Source of the DNA: Campylobacter sp. 2014D-0216
Lineage (GTDB): Bacteria; Campylobacterota; Campylobacteria; Campylobacterales; Campylobacteraceae
DNA length: 64,000 bases
NCBI RefSeq assembly: GCF_014931215.1
Contig: NZ_CP063089.1
Coordinates: 1,426,001-1,490,000, forward strand
Direction of reading: 5' to 3'
The position numbers and the translations under genes were made by a program. Below the pieces are notes generated by a model. That model did not search any database and had not been told where the DNA came from. It saw only the letters and a program-made list of their open reading frames with translations. Below, piece by piece: positions 17,801-27,448 of this stretch (the stretch's first letter is position 1; every line of letters begins with the position of its first letter).

Positions 17801-18156
17801 TCAGGATTTGCACCTAAAAATTTAACCTCTCCAAGCTCACCACTTTCATAAACTTCCATAGCTACATTTAACGCCACTTGTCCACCCATAGTAGGTAAGA
17901 TCGCATCGATTTTTTCTTTTTTGATTATGCTTAAAATACTTTCTTTGGTAATTGGCTCTATATAAGTTGCATCAGCAAATTCTGGATCTGTCATAATGGT
18001 AGCTGGATTGGAATTGATTAAAACCACTCTATAACCCAACTCTTTTAAGGTTTTTGCTGCTTGAGTTCCTGAGTAATCAAACTCACAAGCTTGACCTATA
18101 ACGATAGGCCCACTGCCTATTAATAGTATATTTTTGATATCTGTTCTTTTTGGCAT
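14893..18156 (-). CDS. carB: Carbamoyl-phosphate synthase large chain
   Basis: Synthesises carbamoyl phosphate from bicarbonate, ATP and ammonia supplied by CarA, feeding pyrimidine and arginine synthesis. At 1087 residues it is full length, with two homologous ATP-grasp halves ([17 protein letters not shown] near residue 13 and [16 protein letters not shown] near 563) and a C-terminal MGS-like allosteric domain ([12 protein letters not shown]-type end). carA is not adjacent. AGGAAA precedes the ATG and a clear -10 lies upstream. Confidence 0.97.
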   Translation of the reverse strand: MPKRTDIKNILLIGSGPIVIGQACEFDYSGTQAAKTLKELGYRVVLINSNPATIMTDPEFADATYIEPITKESILSIIKKEKIDAILPTMGGQVALNVAMEVYESGELGEVKFLGANPEAIKKGEDRQIFKESMKKIGMDLPKSMYAYNYDEALKAVEEIGFPLMIRASFTLGGAGSGVVYNMDEFRELANTALALSPIHEILIEESLLGWKEYEMEVIRDKNDNCIIVCSIENVDPMGVHTGDSITIAPALTLTDKEYQAMRNASFAILREIGVDTGGSNVQFAINPVNGRMIVIEMNPRVSRSSALASKATGYPIAKVATLLAVGFSLDEIKNDITGTPASFEPVIDYIVTKIPRFTFEKFPNASTELGTAMKSVGEVMAIGRTFKESIQKALCSLERNLSGFDVIECDKNELVAKIRHANEKRLLYIAQAFREGFSTQELYELCKIDPWFLNQIKAIVDFEDQIDMDILSNKQLLRKAKTLGFSDKKIASLINQKDNLELSQNDIYYARIKHKIIAQYSEVDTCAGEFEALTPYLYSSINASEATQVKESKDKKDKKVMIIGGGPNRIGQGIEFDYACVHASFALKDMGVKTIMYNCNPETVSTDYDTSDILYFEPIDFEHLRAVIDKERPDGVIVHFGGQTPLKFAKRLSAFGAKIIGTSARVIDLAEDRKKFAKFIEDLGIDQPKNGTAVSVEEAILKAKEIGYPVLVRPSYVLGGRAMRVVHDENELRLYMQEAVDVSDKSPVLIDQFLDNATELDVDAISDGKEVYVAGIMEHIEEAGIHSGDSACSLPAVNIDEAMLEMIEQKTKDIALNLGVVGLLNIQFAIHNNKLYMIEVNPRASRTVPFVSKATGIPLAKVATRVMWQGNLRESLKFYDTFKVVEEKNGILRAKKPKHISVKSVVFPFAKLNGSDLELGPEMRSTGEVMGISKDFENSYAKSQLASSNFLPENGNVFLSLREQDKKYAVDLASEYIKLGFKIIATSGTFKILQEAGLECEFVHKISEGRPNVEDKFKNSQIQLAINTSDEHSFKGDTKKIRANILRFKTPYFTNLRAAYAGAKAIKAIQNKSCLEVKSLQEYLKA

Positions 18157-18185
18157 ATGATTTCCTAAGCTGAATTTTTAGCCAA

Positions 18186-18191
18186 ATTATA
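18186..18191 (-). promoter_or_regulatory. -10 box of carB
   Basis: TATAAT on the minus strand (preceded by TTTGT), 29 nt upstream of the carB ATG, inside an AT-rich leader after the catalase-like gene. Confidence 0.65.
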
Positions 18192-18230
18192 ACAAATATA
18201 AGTTTTTTAAAAGTTGAAATTCGTAAAGAA

Positions 18231-18251
18231 TTTAGCCCTTTAAGGGCTAAA
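18231..18251 (-). terminator. Hairpin after the catalase-like gene
   Basis: TTTAGCCCTT (18231-18240) and AAGGGCTAAA (18242-18251) form a near-perfect palindrome just past the stop codon. It separates the catalase-like gene from the carB promoter. The following bases on the minus strand are only moderately T-rich. Confidence 0.6.
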
Positions 18252-18252
18252 A

Positions 18253-19224
18253 TTACTGACGATTGCCAAAAGTTATAGCATAAGCTTCATTTCTCACATC
18301 AAACAAAGGATCTTTTGGTGGATTAACTCCTTGAGGTATATCTGAAGGAAAAAACACATCAAAATTACAATCTTCATCGCTTAATGCATCTACCTTAAAA
18401 GTTCCAACTAAACTTTCTTTATGCTTACCACTCCACAATGCTGTTGTTTCATCAGTAATATCATCTTGGTTTGCATATACCAAGTACATTTTGTATTCTA
18501 CCGGTTGGTTTAATTTTACACGATTTTGAAAATCTTCTTTTAAAAAATCACTACTTGCATTTTTTATCTGCATTTCGTTTAAGTATTTTACACCCTCACT
18601 TGGAACTAATTTCCATCTTGCTGGCAAATAATCTTCACTCCCTGCTTGTTTAAAATAAAAAGTATGTATGCTAAAAAACGGAGTATTTGCAACACTCTTG
18701 CTAATGCCTATTTTATCAGTATATGCAACAAAATTTCTATATGAATCGACTTCTTGTATCATTTTACTTATTTTTTCTTGATCAACTCTACCATTAACTG
18801 GAAGTCTCATTTCAAAAAACTGACCAAATTCTTTAGGATTTTTTGCAAAATTTATTTCTGTATTTAACATTACCATAGTCCAAGAGGCAGAGTCTTTGGG
18901 ACTAGTAATTCTAATAGCCATACCTCTTGTTTTGCTTTTATCATCTTTAAAAGCTCCGCCCAAAGAATACCTTACTTGAATTGGTAATTTTTTCTGCATC
19001 AACAAAGGCACGTCAATTTCTCTATTGATTGATTGAGCTGGTTCAAAAGACCCCATAGCACAAAAACCCTTTGCGTGGTTAACTTTTGCTTTTGGATTTT
19101 TAGGATCTGCATTGAGTTGGTAAAAAATGTCTGCTATTTTTTGCGCATCATACTCTACATCATTTGCATAAACAATGCCACTTAAGCAACAAGCCACCAA
19201 ACAAGTGTTAATATATTTTTTCAT
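18253..19224 (-). CDS. Periplasmic catalase-related haem peroxidase (SrpA/KatA-like family)
   Basis: Small catalase-fold protein of 323 residues, about two-thirds of a true catalase, with a signal peptide (cleavage after IVYA, residue 20). The distal haem His is at residue 50 in KVNHAKGFCAMGSF. RYSLGG and RGMAIRI match the catalase core. The proximal ligand is probably Tyr315 in RNEAY near the C-terminus. Family members are peroxidases with little catalase activity; H. pylori has a similar secreted protein (HP0485, from memory). It has its own promoter and a ribosome-binding-site hairpin. Confidence 0.85.
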   Translation of the reverse strand: MKKYINTCLVACCLSGIVYANDVEYDAQKIADIFYQLNADPKNPKAKVNHAKGFCAMGSFEPAQSINREIDVPLLMQKKLPIQVRYSLGGAFKDDKSKTRGMAIRITSPKDSASWTMVMLNTEINFAKNPKEFGQFFEMRLPVNGRVDQEKISKMIQEVDSYRNFVAYTDKIGISKSVANTPFFSIHTFYFKQAGSEDYLPARWKLVPSEGVKYLNEMQIKNASSDFLKEDFQNRVKLNQPVEYKMYLVYANQDDITDETTALWSGKHKESLVGTFKVDALSDEDCNFDVFFPSDIPQGVNPPKDPLFDVRNEAYAITFGNRQ

Positions 19225-19229
19225 TAAAG

Positions 19230-19250
19230 CTCCTAATTTTAACTTAGGAG
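19230..19250 (-). promoter_or_regulatory. Hairpin sequestering the ribosome-binding site of the catalase-like gene
   Basis: On the minus strand CTCCTAA (19250-19244) can pair with TTAGGAG (19236-19230) across a 7-nt loop. TTAGGAG is the ribosome-binding site, ending 5 nt before the ATG. A transcript starting at the -10 below would contain the whole stem. Confidence 0.55.
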
Positions 19251-19265
19251 ATATTGTAATACCTA

Positions 19266-19271
19266 ATTATA
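19266..19271 (-). promoter_or_regulatory. -10 box of the catalase-like gene
   Basis: TATAAT on the minus strand, about 42 nt before the ATG, giving a predicted leader of roughly 35 nt. It lies in the 85-nt gap after mreC. Confidence 0.6.
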
Positions 19272-19309
19272 AATAATAATTTATATCAATTAAAATAAAT
19301 AATGCTTTG

Positions 19310-20053
19310 CTATAAATTTTCCACCATATAAAAATAACTCGGCACTTTCATTTTTACATATGGCTTAACATAAGCATTTTGGTAAGCACCCTCTTCCTCT
19401 ACTTTATAAATTTCCCCCACGGGTATTCCTGAAAAGAAAATCTCATCTAAGCCACTTGTATAGACTTTATCTCCGATTTTAAGCTCAAGCCATTTAGGGA
19501 TATACTTAACCAAAACATAATCATTTCTACCATGAGCTATACCTGGTGCTTGCTCTTTGCCTATATATACAGAAAAAATACATTCCTCATCACCTTGTAA
19601 AAGCCCCAAAGCTCTGCCATTTTTTTCTATCACGATACCCGCTGTATAGCCATTATAAATCAAACCTTTGATTTTTCCCTTATAGTCAATATCAAGCCAA
19701 ACCTTATGATAATCACTAATTTGCGCATAAGAAGTTGCCTTAACTAAACTCACATTAGGATAATAAAAACTTGAGTTTTTATCACTTAAAATATTATTTA
19801 ATTCATTGGCAAAATTTTTCATATAAATGTTGTTTTTTTCAAGCTCAGCATTTCTTTCTCTTAAATGTCTAATCTCTTGAGCTTGATTGAAATGTTCATT
19901 AAATTTATTTTTTAGAAGTTCAAGACTTTGAGAGAATTGATTAACAATAGCAATATTTAAATCTAAAACATTTCGCTTTATTACATCACCATAATAAAAC
20001 GAAATGAATACCAAAAAAGATAAGATTAATACGCTAAGAATTTTACTCTTCAT
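19310..20053 (-). CDS. mreC: Rod shape-determining protein MreC
   Basis: Bitopic inner-membrane protein of 247 residues that links the MreB cytoskeleton to periplasmic cell-wall synthases. It has one N-terminal membrane helix (residues 4-21), a coiled coil (about 40-75, ending [13 protein letters not shown]), and the beta-rich periplasmic part with [20 protein letters not shown] and [20 protein letters not shown]. It overlaps mreB by 11 nt. No mreD follows. It is the last gene of the fabZ-lpxA-clpX-mreB-mreC run. Confidence 0.93.
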   Translation of the reverse strand: MKSKILSVLILSFLVFISFYYGDVIKRNVLDLNIAIVNQFSQSLELLKNKFNEHFNQAQEIRHLRERNAELEKNNIYMKNFANELNNILSDKNSSFYYPNVSLVKATSYAQISDYHKVWLDIDYKGKIKGLIYNGYTAGIVIEKNGRALGLLQGDEECIFSVYIGKEQAPGIAHGRNDYVLVKYIPKWLELKIGDKVYTSGLDEIFFSGIPVGEIYKVEEEGAYQNAYVKPYVKMKVPSYFYMVENL

Positions 20054-21080
20054 TCGTTAGTTGATGCAATAATGAAATTTCTTCTAAAGCCTTACCCGTT
20101 CCTTTTGCAACTGCTAAAAGTGGTTCATCAGCTACATAAACTGGAAGTTTTACAATTTCTGATAGATACTTATCAAGTCCGCGTATCAAAGCTCCACCGC
20201 CAGTTAAAACAACACCATTTTCAACAATATCTGCCGCAAGATCAGGTGGCATCATTTCAAGAACAATTTTTAACGCATCAGCAATTTCTTTTAAGTGCTC
20301 ACGCATTGCCTCTCTTACATCTTCACTTGTTAATTCAATCCTATTTAATAAACCTGTTACTTGATCGCGTCCTTTAACTACCATAGAAAGTTCTTTTGGA
20401 AGTTGCACTGCTGAACCTATGGCGATTTTAATCTCTTCGCCTGTTCTTTCACCTATAACAAGGTTATATTTTTCTTTTACATAATTTACTATACTAGTAT
20501 CAAGTTTATCTCCTGCTGTGCGGATTGATTTTGATATTACAAGTCCGCCCAAAGAAGTTACTCCAATCTCTGTTGTACCCCCACCAATATCAACCACCAA
20601 GCTTCCTTGAGGCTCTCTAACTGGTAAATTTGCACCAATAGCTGCAGCCATAGGTTCTTCGATCAAAAACACCTCTCTAGCGCCCGCACTTAAAGCACTT
20701 TCTCTTACAGCTTTTCTCTCAACCTGAGTTAGACCATAAGGCACTGAAATGATAATTCTAGGTCTTAAAAAAGATTTTCTTCTATGAGTTTTTTCTATAA
20801 AATAACGGATCATTTTTTCAGTCATATCAAAATCAGCAATCACACCATCTTTCATAGGACGGATCGCTTCGATATTACCCGGTGTTTTACCCACCATTTC
20901 TTTAGCTTCTTTTCCCACTGCTAAAATTTTTACTCTACCATATCTTTCACGCTCTACCGCAACCACCGATGGCTCATCAATAACTATACCTTTGTCTTTT
21001 ACCAAAACCAAAGTATTTGCAGTACCTAAGTCAATACCCATATCACTTGAAAAAAATCCAATTATTTGATCTAAAATCAT
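20043..21080 (-). CDS. mreB: Rod shape-determining protein MreB (bacterial actin)
   Basis: Cytoplasmic actin homologue of 345 residues that directs lateral wall growth. The actin ATPase signatures are intact: [12 protein letters not shown] (phosphate 1), [13 protein letters not shown] (phosphate 2, near residues 165-177) and [13 protein letters not shown] (adenosine). It is flanked by clpX (2-nt gap) and mreC (overlap). Confidence 0.97.
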   Translation of the reverse strand: MILDQIIGFFSSDMGIDLGTANTLVLVKDKGIVIDEPSVVAVERERYGRVKILAVGKEAKEMVGKTPGNIEAIRPMKDGVIADFDMTEKMIRYFIEKTHRRKSFLRPRIIISVPYGLTQVERKAVRESALSAGAREVFLIEEPMAAAIGANLPVREPQGSLVVDIGGGTTEIGVTSLGGLVISKSIRTAGDKLDTSIVNYVKEKYNLVIGERTGEEIKIAIGSAVQLPKELSMVVKGRDQVTGLLNRIELTSEDVREAMREHLKEIADALKIVLEMMPPDLAADIVENGVVLTGGGALIRGLDKYLSEIVKLPVYVADEPLLAVAKGTGKALEEISLLHQLTNEE

Positions 21081-21082
21081 TC

Positions 21083-22312
21083 TCAGCCTTTAATTTTTTT
21101 ATTTTTTATAAATAAAGGTTTAGCACCCTCTTTGATCACTTCTTTTGTAATGACTATGCTATATCCATGATATTCTGGCAAGTCAAACATCAAATCCACC
21201 ATCATTTCTTCAATAATACTTCTTAAGCCTCTAGCACCTGTTTTACGCTCTAGCGATAGCTTAGCAATTTCTCTTAAAGCATCATCTTCAAATTTTAATT
21301 CCACATTATCAATAGCAAAAAGCTTTTGATACTGTTTAATAATGGCATTTTTTGGCTCTGTTAAAATACGCACCATACTCTCTTCATCAAGCTCTTCCAA
21401 AGAAGCCAATACATGCAGTCTTCCTATAAGTTCAGGAATAAGTCCAAAATGTACCAAATCATCAGGTTCTAGTCTTTGCAGTAAGGCTTCTTTTGTGTCT
21501 TTTTTATCATCAGTAAAAAAGCCCATGACATTATCACCTAGTTTTCTTTTAATGATATCACCAATACCATCAAAAGCACCCCCGCAAACAAATAAAATAT
21601 TGGTCGTATCAATTTGTATAAAATCTTGATTAGGATGTTTTCTACCACCCTTTGGCGGGATATTCACCAAAGAACCTTCAATGATTTTAAGTAAAGCTTG
21701 TTGCACACCTTCTCCGCTTACATCTCTTGTAATAGATCGGTTTTCTCCCATTCTTGCAATTTTATCAATTTCATCGATAAATATAATTCCTTTTTGAGCT
21801 CTTTGCACATCACCATCTGCGGCCTGCAAAAGACGCGTTAAGATATTTTCAACATCTTCCCCTACATAACCTGCTTCTGTTAAAGAAGTTGCATCACAAA
21901 TTGCAATAGGCACATCTAAAAATCTTGCCAAAGTTTGTGCTAGTAAAGTTTTCCCACTTCCAGTTGGACCCACTAGCAAGATATTAGACTTGGCTAATTC
22001 TGTATCATCATCTTCCAAATCCGATTTAAAAAGTCTTTTATAGTGATTATACACCCCTACACTAAAGATTTTTTTAGCTCTATCTTGTCCGATGACATAT
22101 TTATCTAAATACGCTTTCAACTCCTTAGGAGTTATATCTTTAAAATTCTCTTTATCTACTTCTTTGTTTTTTAGTTCTTTTTCTTCTCCAAAGAAAATAT
22201 TACAAGCACTTTCAGCACAGTATTCACAAATGAAAGCATTATTATAATCATTGACCAAAATTCTTCTTTCACTTGTTTCTATTTCGTTGCAAAAACTACA
22301 TCTTTTAACCAT
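21083..22312 (-). CDS. clpX: ATP-dependent Clp protease ATP-binding subunit ClpX
   Basis: AAA+ unfoldase of 409 residues that feeds substrates to ClpP. It has an N-terminal zinc finger with Cys5, Cys8, Cys29 and Cys32, Walker A GPTGSGKT (115-122), Walker [18 protein letters not shown] after the pore region, and [15 protein letters not shown] (sensor 2). It overlaps lpxA by 8 nt. Confidence 0.97.
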   Translation of the reverse strand: MVKRCSFCNEIETSERRILVNDYNNAFICEYCAESACNIFFGEEKELKNKEVDKENFKDITPKELKAYLDKYVIGQDRAKKIFSVGVYNHYKRLFKSDLEDDDTELAKSNILLVGPTGSGKTLLAQTLARFLDVPIAICDATSLTEAGYVGEDVENILTRLLQAADGDVQRAQKGIIFIDEIDKIARMGENRSITRDVSGEGVQQALLKIIEGSLVNIPPKGGRKHPNQDFIQIDTTNILFVCGGAFDGIGDIIKRKLGDNVMGFFTDDKKDTKEALLQRLEPDDLVHFGLIPELIGRLHVLASLEELDEESMVRILTEPKNAIIKQYQKLFAIDNVELKFEDDALREIAKLSLERKTGARGLRSIIEEMMVDLMFDLPEYHGYSIVITKEVIKEGAKPLFIKNKKIKG

Positions 22313-23096
22313 GGTTTTTTTCCTTATATATAGGAATTCCTCTTTTTGTTTCTAAAATAAAATTGCACATTTTTTTAACATTTTCACTCGAGGTATTTTC
22401 CAATAAATTTAAAGCATTGTCTTTTAAATTTCCTTGTCTGAATAAAAATTTAAAGGCCCTACTTAATACATCCACTTCATCTTTATCAAAACGTCTTCTT
22501 ATACCCACCAAATTCAAGCTTCTAATACTTGCACGGTTGCCCTCAGCTAGACAAAATGGCACCACATCTTGAGAAAGCGCACTAGCGCCTGCTATCATAC
22601 AACCCTCGCCCACTTTAACAAACTGATGAATAGGGGTAAGTCCACCCACTACAGTATAATCACCAAGTTCTACATGTCCTGCTAAAGTGGCATTATTTGC
22701 TAAAATAATATGATCTCCCAAAATACAATCATGTGCAATATGCGAATAAGCCATGATAAAAGCATTATCGCCTATTCTTGTAAAACCATCGCCTTTAGCT
22801 GTACCCGAATTAATAGTCACAAATTCTCTAATAACCGCATTTTTTCCTATAATAACACCTGAATTAATTTCATCTTTATAGGAAATATCTTGCGGAATAT
22901 CTCCCACTATAGCATAAGAAAAAACTTTTGAATTCTCACCTATAGTCACATTAGGCAAAATTCTCGCACCTTGCTTAATAACACTGTTTGCACCTATATT
23001 AGCATTTTTTCCAACATAAGCATAGGCTTCTACCACCACATCATCTGCTATGATAGCCCCATCTTCTATAACTGCACTTGGATGTATTTTGCTCAT
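22305..23096 (-). CDS. lpxA: UDP-N-acetylglucosamine acyltransferase
   Basis: First enzyme of lipid A synthesis, moving a hydroxyacyl chain from ACP to UDP-GlcNAc. The 263-residue protein is a left-handed beta helix of hexapeptide repeats (for example [26 protein letters not shown]). [32 protein letters not shown] contains the catalytic His, and [15 protein letters not shown] follows. It starts where fabZ stops (1-nt overlap), coupling lipid A and fatty acid functions as in many bacteria. Confidence 0.97.
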   Translation of the reverse strand: MSKIHPSAVIEDGAIIADDVVVEAYAYVGKNANIGANSVIKQGARILPNVTIGENSKVFSYAIVGDIPQDISYKDEINSGVIIGKNAVIREFVTINSGTAKGDGFTRIGDNAFIMAYSHIAHDCILGDHIILANNATLAGHVELGDYTVVGGLTPIHQFVKVGEGCMIAGASALSQDVVPFCLAEGNRASIRSLNLVGIRRRFDKDEVDVLSRAFKFLFRQGNLKDNALNLLENTSSENVKKMCNFILETKRGIPIYKEKNHG

Positions 23097-23536
23097 TATT
23101 TATCTACTATCATGGCTTTAAGTTCAGCTTCTGCAACTAATTGTCCATCTACAAAAGCTTTTCCTTGAAAAATCCACATATTTCCACGATTTTTAACAAC
23201 ACTCATTTCATAATCAAGTCTATCACCAGGACGCACAGGATTTCTGAATTTAGCATTATCAATTCCTGTAAAATAAACCACTTTTTCGCTTGGATCCACT
23301 TTATCGTCCATACTTTCAAAAGCCAATACTCCACCAGTTTGCGCCATACCTTCTAAAATCAGTACTCCTGGATAAATTGGATGGCCTGGAAAATGTCCCA
23401 TAAAAACATGATCACTGATACTAATATTTTTATAACCTCTAACAACTTCTTTGTTTTTTAATTCCACGATTTTATCAACAAGTAAAAATGGATACCTATG
23501 TGGTAAAATTTTTTGAATTTGCATTACATCTATCAT
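23096..23536 (-). CDS. fabZ: 3-hydroxyacyl-ACP dehydratase FabZ
   Basis: Hot-dog-fold dehydratase of fatty acid elongation, 146 residues. Catalytic His48 ([12 protein letters not shown]) and Glu62 (LEGMAQ) keep the family spacing of 14 residues. The ATG at 23536 with AAGG upstream is chosen; an internal ATG at codon 5 is possible. It is the first gene of fabZ-lpxA-clpX-mreB-mreC, 68 nt after queH. Confidence 0.95.
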   Translation of the reverse strand: MIDVMQIQKILPHRYPFLLVDKIVELKNKEVVRGYKNISISDHVFMGHFPGHPIYPGVLILEGMAQTGGVLAFESMDDKVDPSEKVVYFTGIDNAKFRNPVRPGDRLDYEMSVVKNRGNMWIFQGKAFVDGQLVAEAELKAMIVDK

Positions 23537-23604
23537 AAATTTAGCCTTAAAATATATTCAAAATTCAGATTTTACAAAAAAAATATTAATAAACTAATTA
23601 AGTT

Positions 23605-24678
23605 TTATAACTTCACTATCTTTTCTCTACTGTCAAAATAAATTTCACTTTTAGCTATAAATTCATATGACCCTTTGTTGATTTTTTCCACAATCACAAG
23701 CGGAGAAAGATCATAAGCTCCAAAGTGCTTTTGTCTTATTTTAATTTCTTGTTCCACTTTTAAGGGGTTTTGCAAAAAGTCTTCAAAATCCCTAAAACGC
23801 ATTTTACACAAACTATTTAGGTAATCAAAACTCCATAGATTAATCTCATCTTTTACACTTTTATAATGCTTCAATCCTTCTTCTAAAATACTGAATTTAG
23901 TATATGAATTTTTAAAGTGTGAATAAAATAAAACATGGGCTTTTATAGCTTGTTTGTTTTGTTTTATCAAAGCTCTTAACAAACGATAATTTAAAAATTT
24001 CTCTCTTTGGATTGCAAACTGAATGCCTTTTTTTTCTAAATTTTTAACTTGATTGTATAATTTGATTTTTTCTTCTATACTTGAGGGCAATACTTGTTTG
24101 TTAATAGGACTCATAAGCTCATCAATAAAAGCTTTTTGACTTTTTTGCTTCGCAAGCGCATAAATACAACCACAATAATTTTGATGATAAAGCATATCTT
24201 GCTTAGCTAAGGCAAATTGTCTTTGCGTGCCTCCATTTTTTCTAAAATCAGGAGCTAAAAACTCTATGCCAAATTTATCACATTCTTTTTGTAGCGCTAG
24301 CTTTAATTGCTCCAAATCTTTTTTTGGAGAAGTTAAAAGGGTTGTAGTAAGCCTTTTTTCTCCTATTTTTTGAGCAAATTCAACGCTTTTTTGCATTCTA
24401 AAATCAAAACAAATTTGACATCTAGCGCCTTTTTCAGGCTCATCTTCATAACCTTTTACACTCTCAAGCCATTTTTCATATTCATACTCGCCTTTATATA
24501 GCTTAATACCTAATTTATCACAACTACGCTTAACATCTAAAAATCTAAGCTCATGCTCGCTATAAGGATGAATATTTGGATCATAAAAATATCCGATGAT
24601 CTTCTCATCAGGATAAGCTTTGCTTAATTCTTGTATAAAATAATGACTATCAACACTACAACAAATATGAACTAGCAT
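23605..24678 (-). CDS. queH: Epoxyqueuosine reductase QueH
   Basis: Reduces epoxyqueuosine in tRNA to queuosine, the last step of the pathway, replacing the cobalamin enzyme QueG. The 357-residue protein begins MLVHICCSVD with the Cys6-Cys7 pair, followed by YFYDPNIHPYSEHELR, GARCQICFDFRM (CxxC) and NYCGCIYAL, the four-cysteine iron-sulphur and metal-site pattern of QueH. The C-terminal part beyond about residue 200 is an extension typical of this group. It overlaps bcp by 7 nt. queD and queE lie about 16 kb away in the window. Confidence 0.9.
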   Translation of the reverse strand: MLVHICCSVDSHYFIQELSKAYPDEKIIGYFYDPNIHPYSEHELRFLDVKRSCDKLGIKLYKGEYEYEKWLESVKGYEDEPEKGARCQICFDFRMQKSVEFAQKIGEKRLTTTLLTSPKKDLEQLKLALQKECDKFGIEFLAPDFRKNGGTQRQFALAKQDMLYHQNYCGCIYALAKQKSQKAFIDELMSPINKQVLPSSIEEKIKLYNQVKNLEKKGIQFAIQREKFLNYRLLRALIKQNKQAIKAHVLFYSHFKNSYTKFSILEEGLKHYKSVKDEINLWSFDYLNSLCKMRFRDFEDFLQNPLKVEQEIKIRQKHFGAYDLSPLVIVEKINKGSYEFIAKSEIYFDSREKIVKL

Positions 24679-25133
24679 AATTCTTGTAACACCTTAAAAG
24701 CATGATCTTTAGCTCTTACGTTTTTATATATTTTTGCAATATTTCCATCTACATCGATCACAAAAGTAGATCTTATAAGTCCTTCATATTCTTTGCCATA
24801 ATTTTTCTTTAAACCCCACGCTCCATAAAGTTTACAGATTTCTTTTTCACTATCGCTTAATAAAATATGCTTTAAATCATATTTTTTTATAAAATTTTCA
24901 TGCGACTTCACACTATCAGGACTAACACCTATAATCACAGCATTTTGTTCCAAAAAAACTTCATAATGTTGACTAAACTCGCAAGCTTGTGTAGTGCAAC
25001 CTGGGGTGTTATCTTTTGGATAAAAATACAAAACAACCTTTTTTCCTAAAAAATCACTTAATGAAATTTTCACACCATCTTGATTTAAAAGCTCAAAAAC
25101 CGGTGCCTTATCTCCTACTTGCAACTCTTTCAT
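24672..25133 (-). CDS. bcp: Thioredoxin-dependent thiol peroxidase (Bcp/PrxQ)
   Basis: Cytoplasmic peroxiredoxin of 153 residues. The peroxidatic Cys45 lies in TPGCTTQACEF with Cys50 as resolving cysteine, an atypical 2-Cys arrangement. FYPKDNTPG is diagnostic of the BCP subfamily. It is reduced by thioredoxin; trxA and trxB are 7 kb away. It overlaps both the tautomerase gene (ATGA) and queH. Confidence 0.94.
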   Translation of the reverse strand: MKELQVGDKAPVFELLNQDGVKISLSDFLGKKVVLYFYPKDNTPGCTTQACEFSQHYEVFLEQNAVIIGVSPDSVKSHENFIKKYDLKHILLSDSEKEICKLYGAWGLKKNYGKEYEGLIRSTFVIDVDGNIAKIYKNVRAKDHAFKVLQELC

Positions 25134-25336
25134 TTGTTACCTTTTGATCTTAATTTTTCTACGCTTTCTCCTCCAAAAGCAATATCATAAGGCTCAATGC
25201 TTTCAAGCATAATCACTATATTTTGTTTTGGCTTATTGTATTTTGTATGCAAAAGCTCTGTGATATCTGCTATTAATTCTTCCTTTTGCTCTTTACTAAA
25301 ATCTGGCTTAGCTAACTTGATATTAATAATTGGCAT
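25130..25336 (-). CDS. 4-oxalocrotonate tautomerase family protein
   Basis: Small tautomerase of 68 residues with the essential proline directly after the initiator methionine (MPIINIKL). ADITELLHTKYNKPKQNIVIMLE matches the family helix-strand core. It is similar to the DmpI group of H. pylori and Campylobacter. The physiological substrate is unknown. First gene of tautomerase-bcp-queH. Confidence 0.85.
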   Translation of the reverse strand: MPIINIKLAKPDFSKEQKEELIADITELLHTKYNKPKQNIVIMLESIEPYDIAFGGESVEKLRSKGNK

Positions 25337-25401
25337 ACTTTTTCCTTTTTTATAAAATAAAGAATTTTACTATATTCTAGCAATTATTAGTATATTTTTG
25401 A

Positions 25402-25428
25402 TAAAATTGATTTTATTTTCAAGAAGGA
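25402..25428 (+). promoter_or_regulatory. ilvE promoter -10 and ribosome-binding site
   Basis: TAAAAT (25402-25407, preceded by TTTGA) and AAGAAGGA (25421-25428) precede the ilvE ATG at 25436. The promoter shares a 99-nt divergent spacer with the tautomerase gene. Confidence 0.6.
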
Positions 25429-25435
25429 CCAACTT

Positions 25436-26350
25436 ATGATTAGGGCAAAAAAAATTTGGATGGATGGAAAAATCATTGATTTTGAAGATGCAAAAATTCA
25501 TGTTTTAACACATTCATTACATTATGGAAACGCGGTTTTTGAAGGAACAAGAGCTTATAAAACGCAAAATGGATTGGCGATTTTTAGACTAAAAGAACAT
25601 ACCAAAAGACTTTTAGAATCCGCAAAAATCACTTTAATCAACTCTCCTTATTCGCAAGAAGAACTTGAAAATGCTCAAATTGAACTTTTAAAAGCAAATA
25701 ACTTTCAAAGCAATGTATATTTGCGTCCTTTGATTTTTTTAGGAGATGGCACTATGGGAGTCTACCATGCCAATGCACCTGTTAGGGTGGCTATTGCTGC
25801 ATGGGAATGGGGTGCATATTTGGGCGAGGAAGGTTTAGAAAAAGGTATTAAAGTAAAAATTTCATCTTTTGCAAGAAATAGTGTAAAATCTAGCCTAGGT
25901 AAAGCAAAAGCAAGCGCAAATTACTTAAATTCCCAAATGGCTAAATTTGAAGCTATTGAAGCAGGATATGAAGAAGCTTTAATGCTAGATGAGGAAGGTT
26001 TTATAGCAGAAGGAACAGGTGAGTGTTTCTTTATGATAAAAGATGGAAAACTAATCACTCCTCCAAATGATTTTTCTTTAAAAAGCATTACGCAAGATAC
26101 GGTTTTAAAAATTGCGCATGATTTAGGTATAAGCATAGTGCGTCAAAGAATTTCAAGAGATGAAGTTTATGTTGCTGATGAAGCATTTTTTACAGGAACT
26201 GCAGCAGAAATCACTCCAATTAATAATATAGACGCAAGAATTATAGGAAATGGAAAAAGAGGTGAGCTAACAACAAAGCTCCAAAATGCGTATTTTGATG
26301 TAGTTTATGGACGCAATGAAAAATACGCTTCAATGCTAACTTACATTTAA
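25436..26350 (+). CDS. ilvE: Branched-chain amino acid aminotransferase
   Basis: Class IV PLP aminotransferase of 304 residues catalysing the last step of Val, Ile and Leu synthesis. HSLHYGNAVFEGTRAY, KAKASANYLNSQ (PLP Lys), EEALMLDEEGFIAEGTGECFF and FFTGTAAEITPI are all family signatures. First gene of a four-gene plus-strand run with an SPFH protein and two DUF2393-like proteins. Confidence 0.95.
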   Translation: MIRAKKIWMDGKIIDFEDAKIHVLTHSLHYGNAVFEGTRAYKTQNGLAIFRLKEHTKRLLESAKITLINSPYSQEELENAQIELLKANNFQSNVYLRPLIFLGDGTMGVYHANAPVRVAIAAWEWGAYLGEEGLEKGIKVKISSFARNSVKSSLGKAKASANYLNSQMAKFEAIEAGYEEALMLDEEGFIAEGTGECFFMIKDGKLITPPNDFSLKSITQDTVLKIAHDLGISIVRQRISRDEVYVADEAFFTGTAAEITPINNIDARIIGNGKRGELTTKLQNAYFDVVYGRNEKYASMLTYI

Positions 26351-26362
26351 TAAAGGAACTTA

Positions 26363-27433
26363 ATGCCAGCTGATTTGAATGATTATTTTAACAAAAAAAA
26401 CAATCAAAACAATAATAAGCAAAACTTGAATTTCAAAGCACCTGAATTTAACTTCAAAGGCTTTGGAAAATTTTCTCCACTTATTTATAGTGCAATTGCT
26501 ATAATTTTAATTTTTGCGCTTTTTAAACCTTTTGCCATTGTTAATTCAGGTGAAATGGGGATCAAATCTACCACCGGTAAATACAGCCCTACTCCTTTAG
26601 AACCAGGACTTCACTTTTTTATGCCTGTATTGCAAAAAATTACCATCGTAGACACTAGAGTTCGACAAATCAATTACGCTTCAATTGAAGGTGTAAACGA
26701 AAATTTACATATAGGCTCAGGTGTGGTTAATAAAAACAGTATTTCTGTGCTTGATTCAAGAGGTTTACCTGTATCTATTGATGTAACTGTACAATATAGA
26801 CTAAACCCTTTACAAGTGCCTCAAACTATTGCAACTTGGGGATTAAACTGGGAAAATAAAATCATCGATCCAGTAGTTAGGGATGTAGTAAGAAATGTTG
26901 TAGGACAATACACCGCTGAAGAACTACCAACTAATCGTAACACCATAGCAGTACAAATTGATCAAGGTATTAGAAAAACCATAGAAAGTCAACCAAACGA
27001 ACCAGCAGAACTCCAAGCAGTACAACTTAGAGAGATTATTTTACCTATCAAAGTAAAAGAACAAATTGAAAGAGTTCAAATTGCCAAACAAGAGGCTGAA
27101 AGAACCAAATATGAAGTTGAAAGAGCCAACCAAGAAGCACTCAAAAAAGCCGCTTTAGCCGAAGGGGAAGCAAATGCTACTATTATTAGCGCTAAAGGTA
27201 GAGCAAGTGCTGTAAAAATAGAAGCCGATGCACAAGCATATTCTAATAGAGAAATCGCAAAAAGCTTAAATGCTCCTTTGCTTAGCTTAAAACAAATCGA
27301 AACTCAAAAACAATTCAACGAAGCACTTAAAGTTAACCAAGATGCTAAAATCTTCTTAACACCTGGTGGAGCAGTGCCAAATATTTGGGTTGATAGCAAA
27401 GATAGCAAAAAAACAAGCTCAATGGCAAACTAA
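26363..27433 (+). CDS. SPFH/prohibitin-family membrane protein
   Basis: Membrane-anchored SPFH (stomatin/prohibitin/flotillin) protein of 356 residues. It has a polar Asn/Lys-rich N-terminus (1-30), one membrane helix (about 35-55), the prohibitin-type SPFH domain (GLHFFMPVLQKITIVDTRVRQINY onward), a long helical coiled coil (about 225-295) and a short polar tail ending SSMAN. SPFH proteins form large cages that organise membrane proteins or modulate FtsH. It corresponds by context to C. jejuni Cj0268c (from memory). It lies 12 nt after ilvE and before two DUF2393-like genes that may encode partners. Confidence 0.88.
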   Translation: MPADLNDYFNKKNNQNNNKQNLNFKAPEFNFKGFGKFSPLIYSAIAIILIFALFKPFAIVNSGEMGIKSTTGKYSPTPLEPGLHFFMPVLQKITIVDTRVRQINYASIEGVNENLHIGSGVVNKNSISVLDSRGLPVSIDVTVQYRLNPLQVPQTIATWGLNWENKIIDPVVRDVVRNVVGQYTAEELPTNRNTIAVQIDQGIRKTIESQPNEPAELQAVQLREIILPIKVKEQIERVQIAKQEAERTKYEVERANQEALKKAALAEGEANATIISAKGRASAVKIEADAQAYSNREIAKSLNAPLLSLKQIETQKQFNEALKVNQDAKIFLTPGGAVPNIWVDSKDSKKTSSMAN

Positions 27434-27448
27434 ATTAAAAGAGTGATA

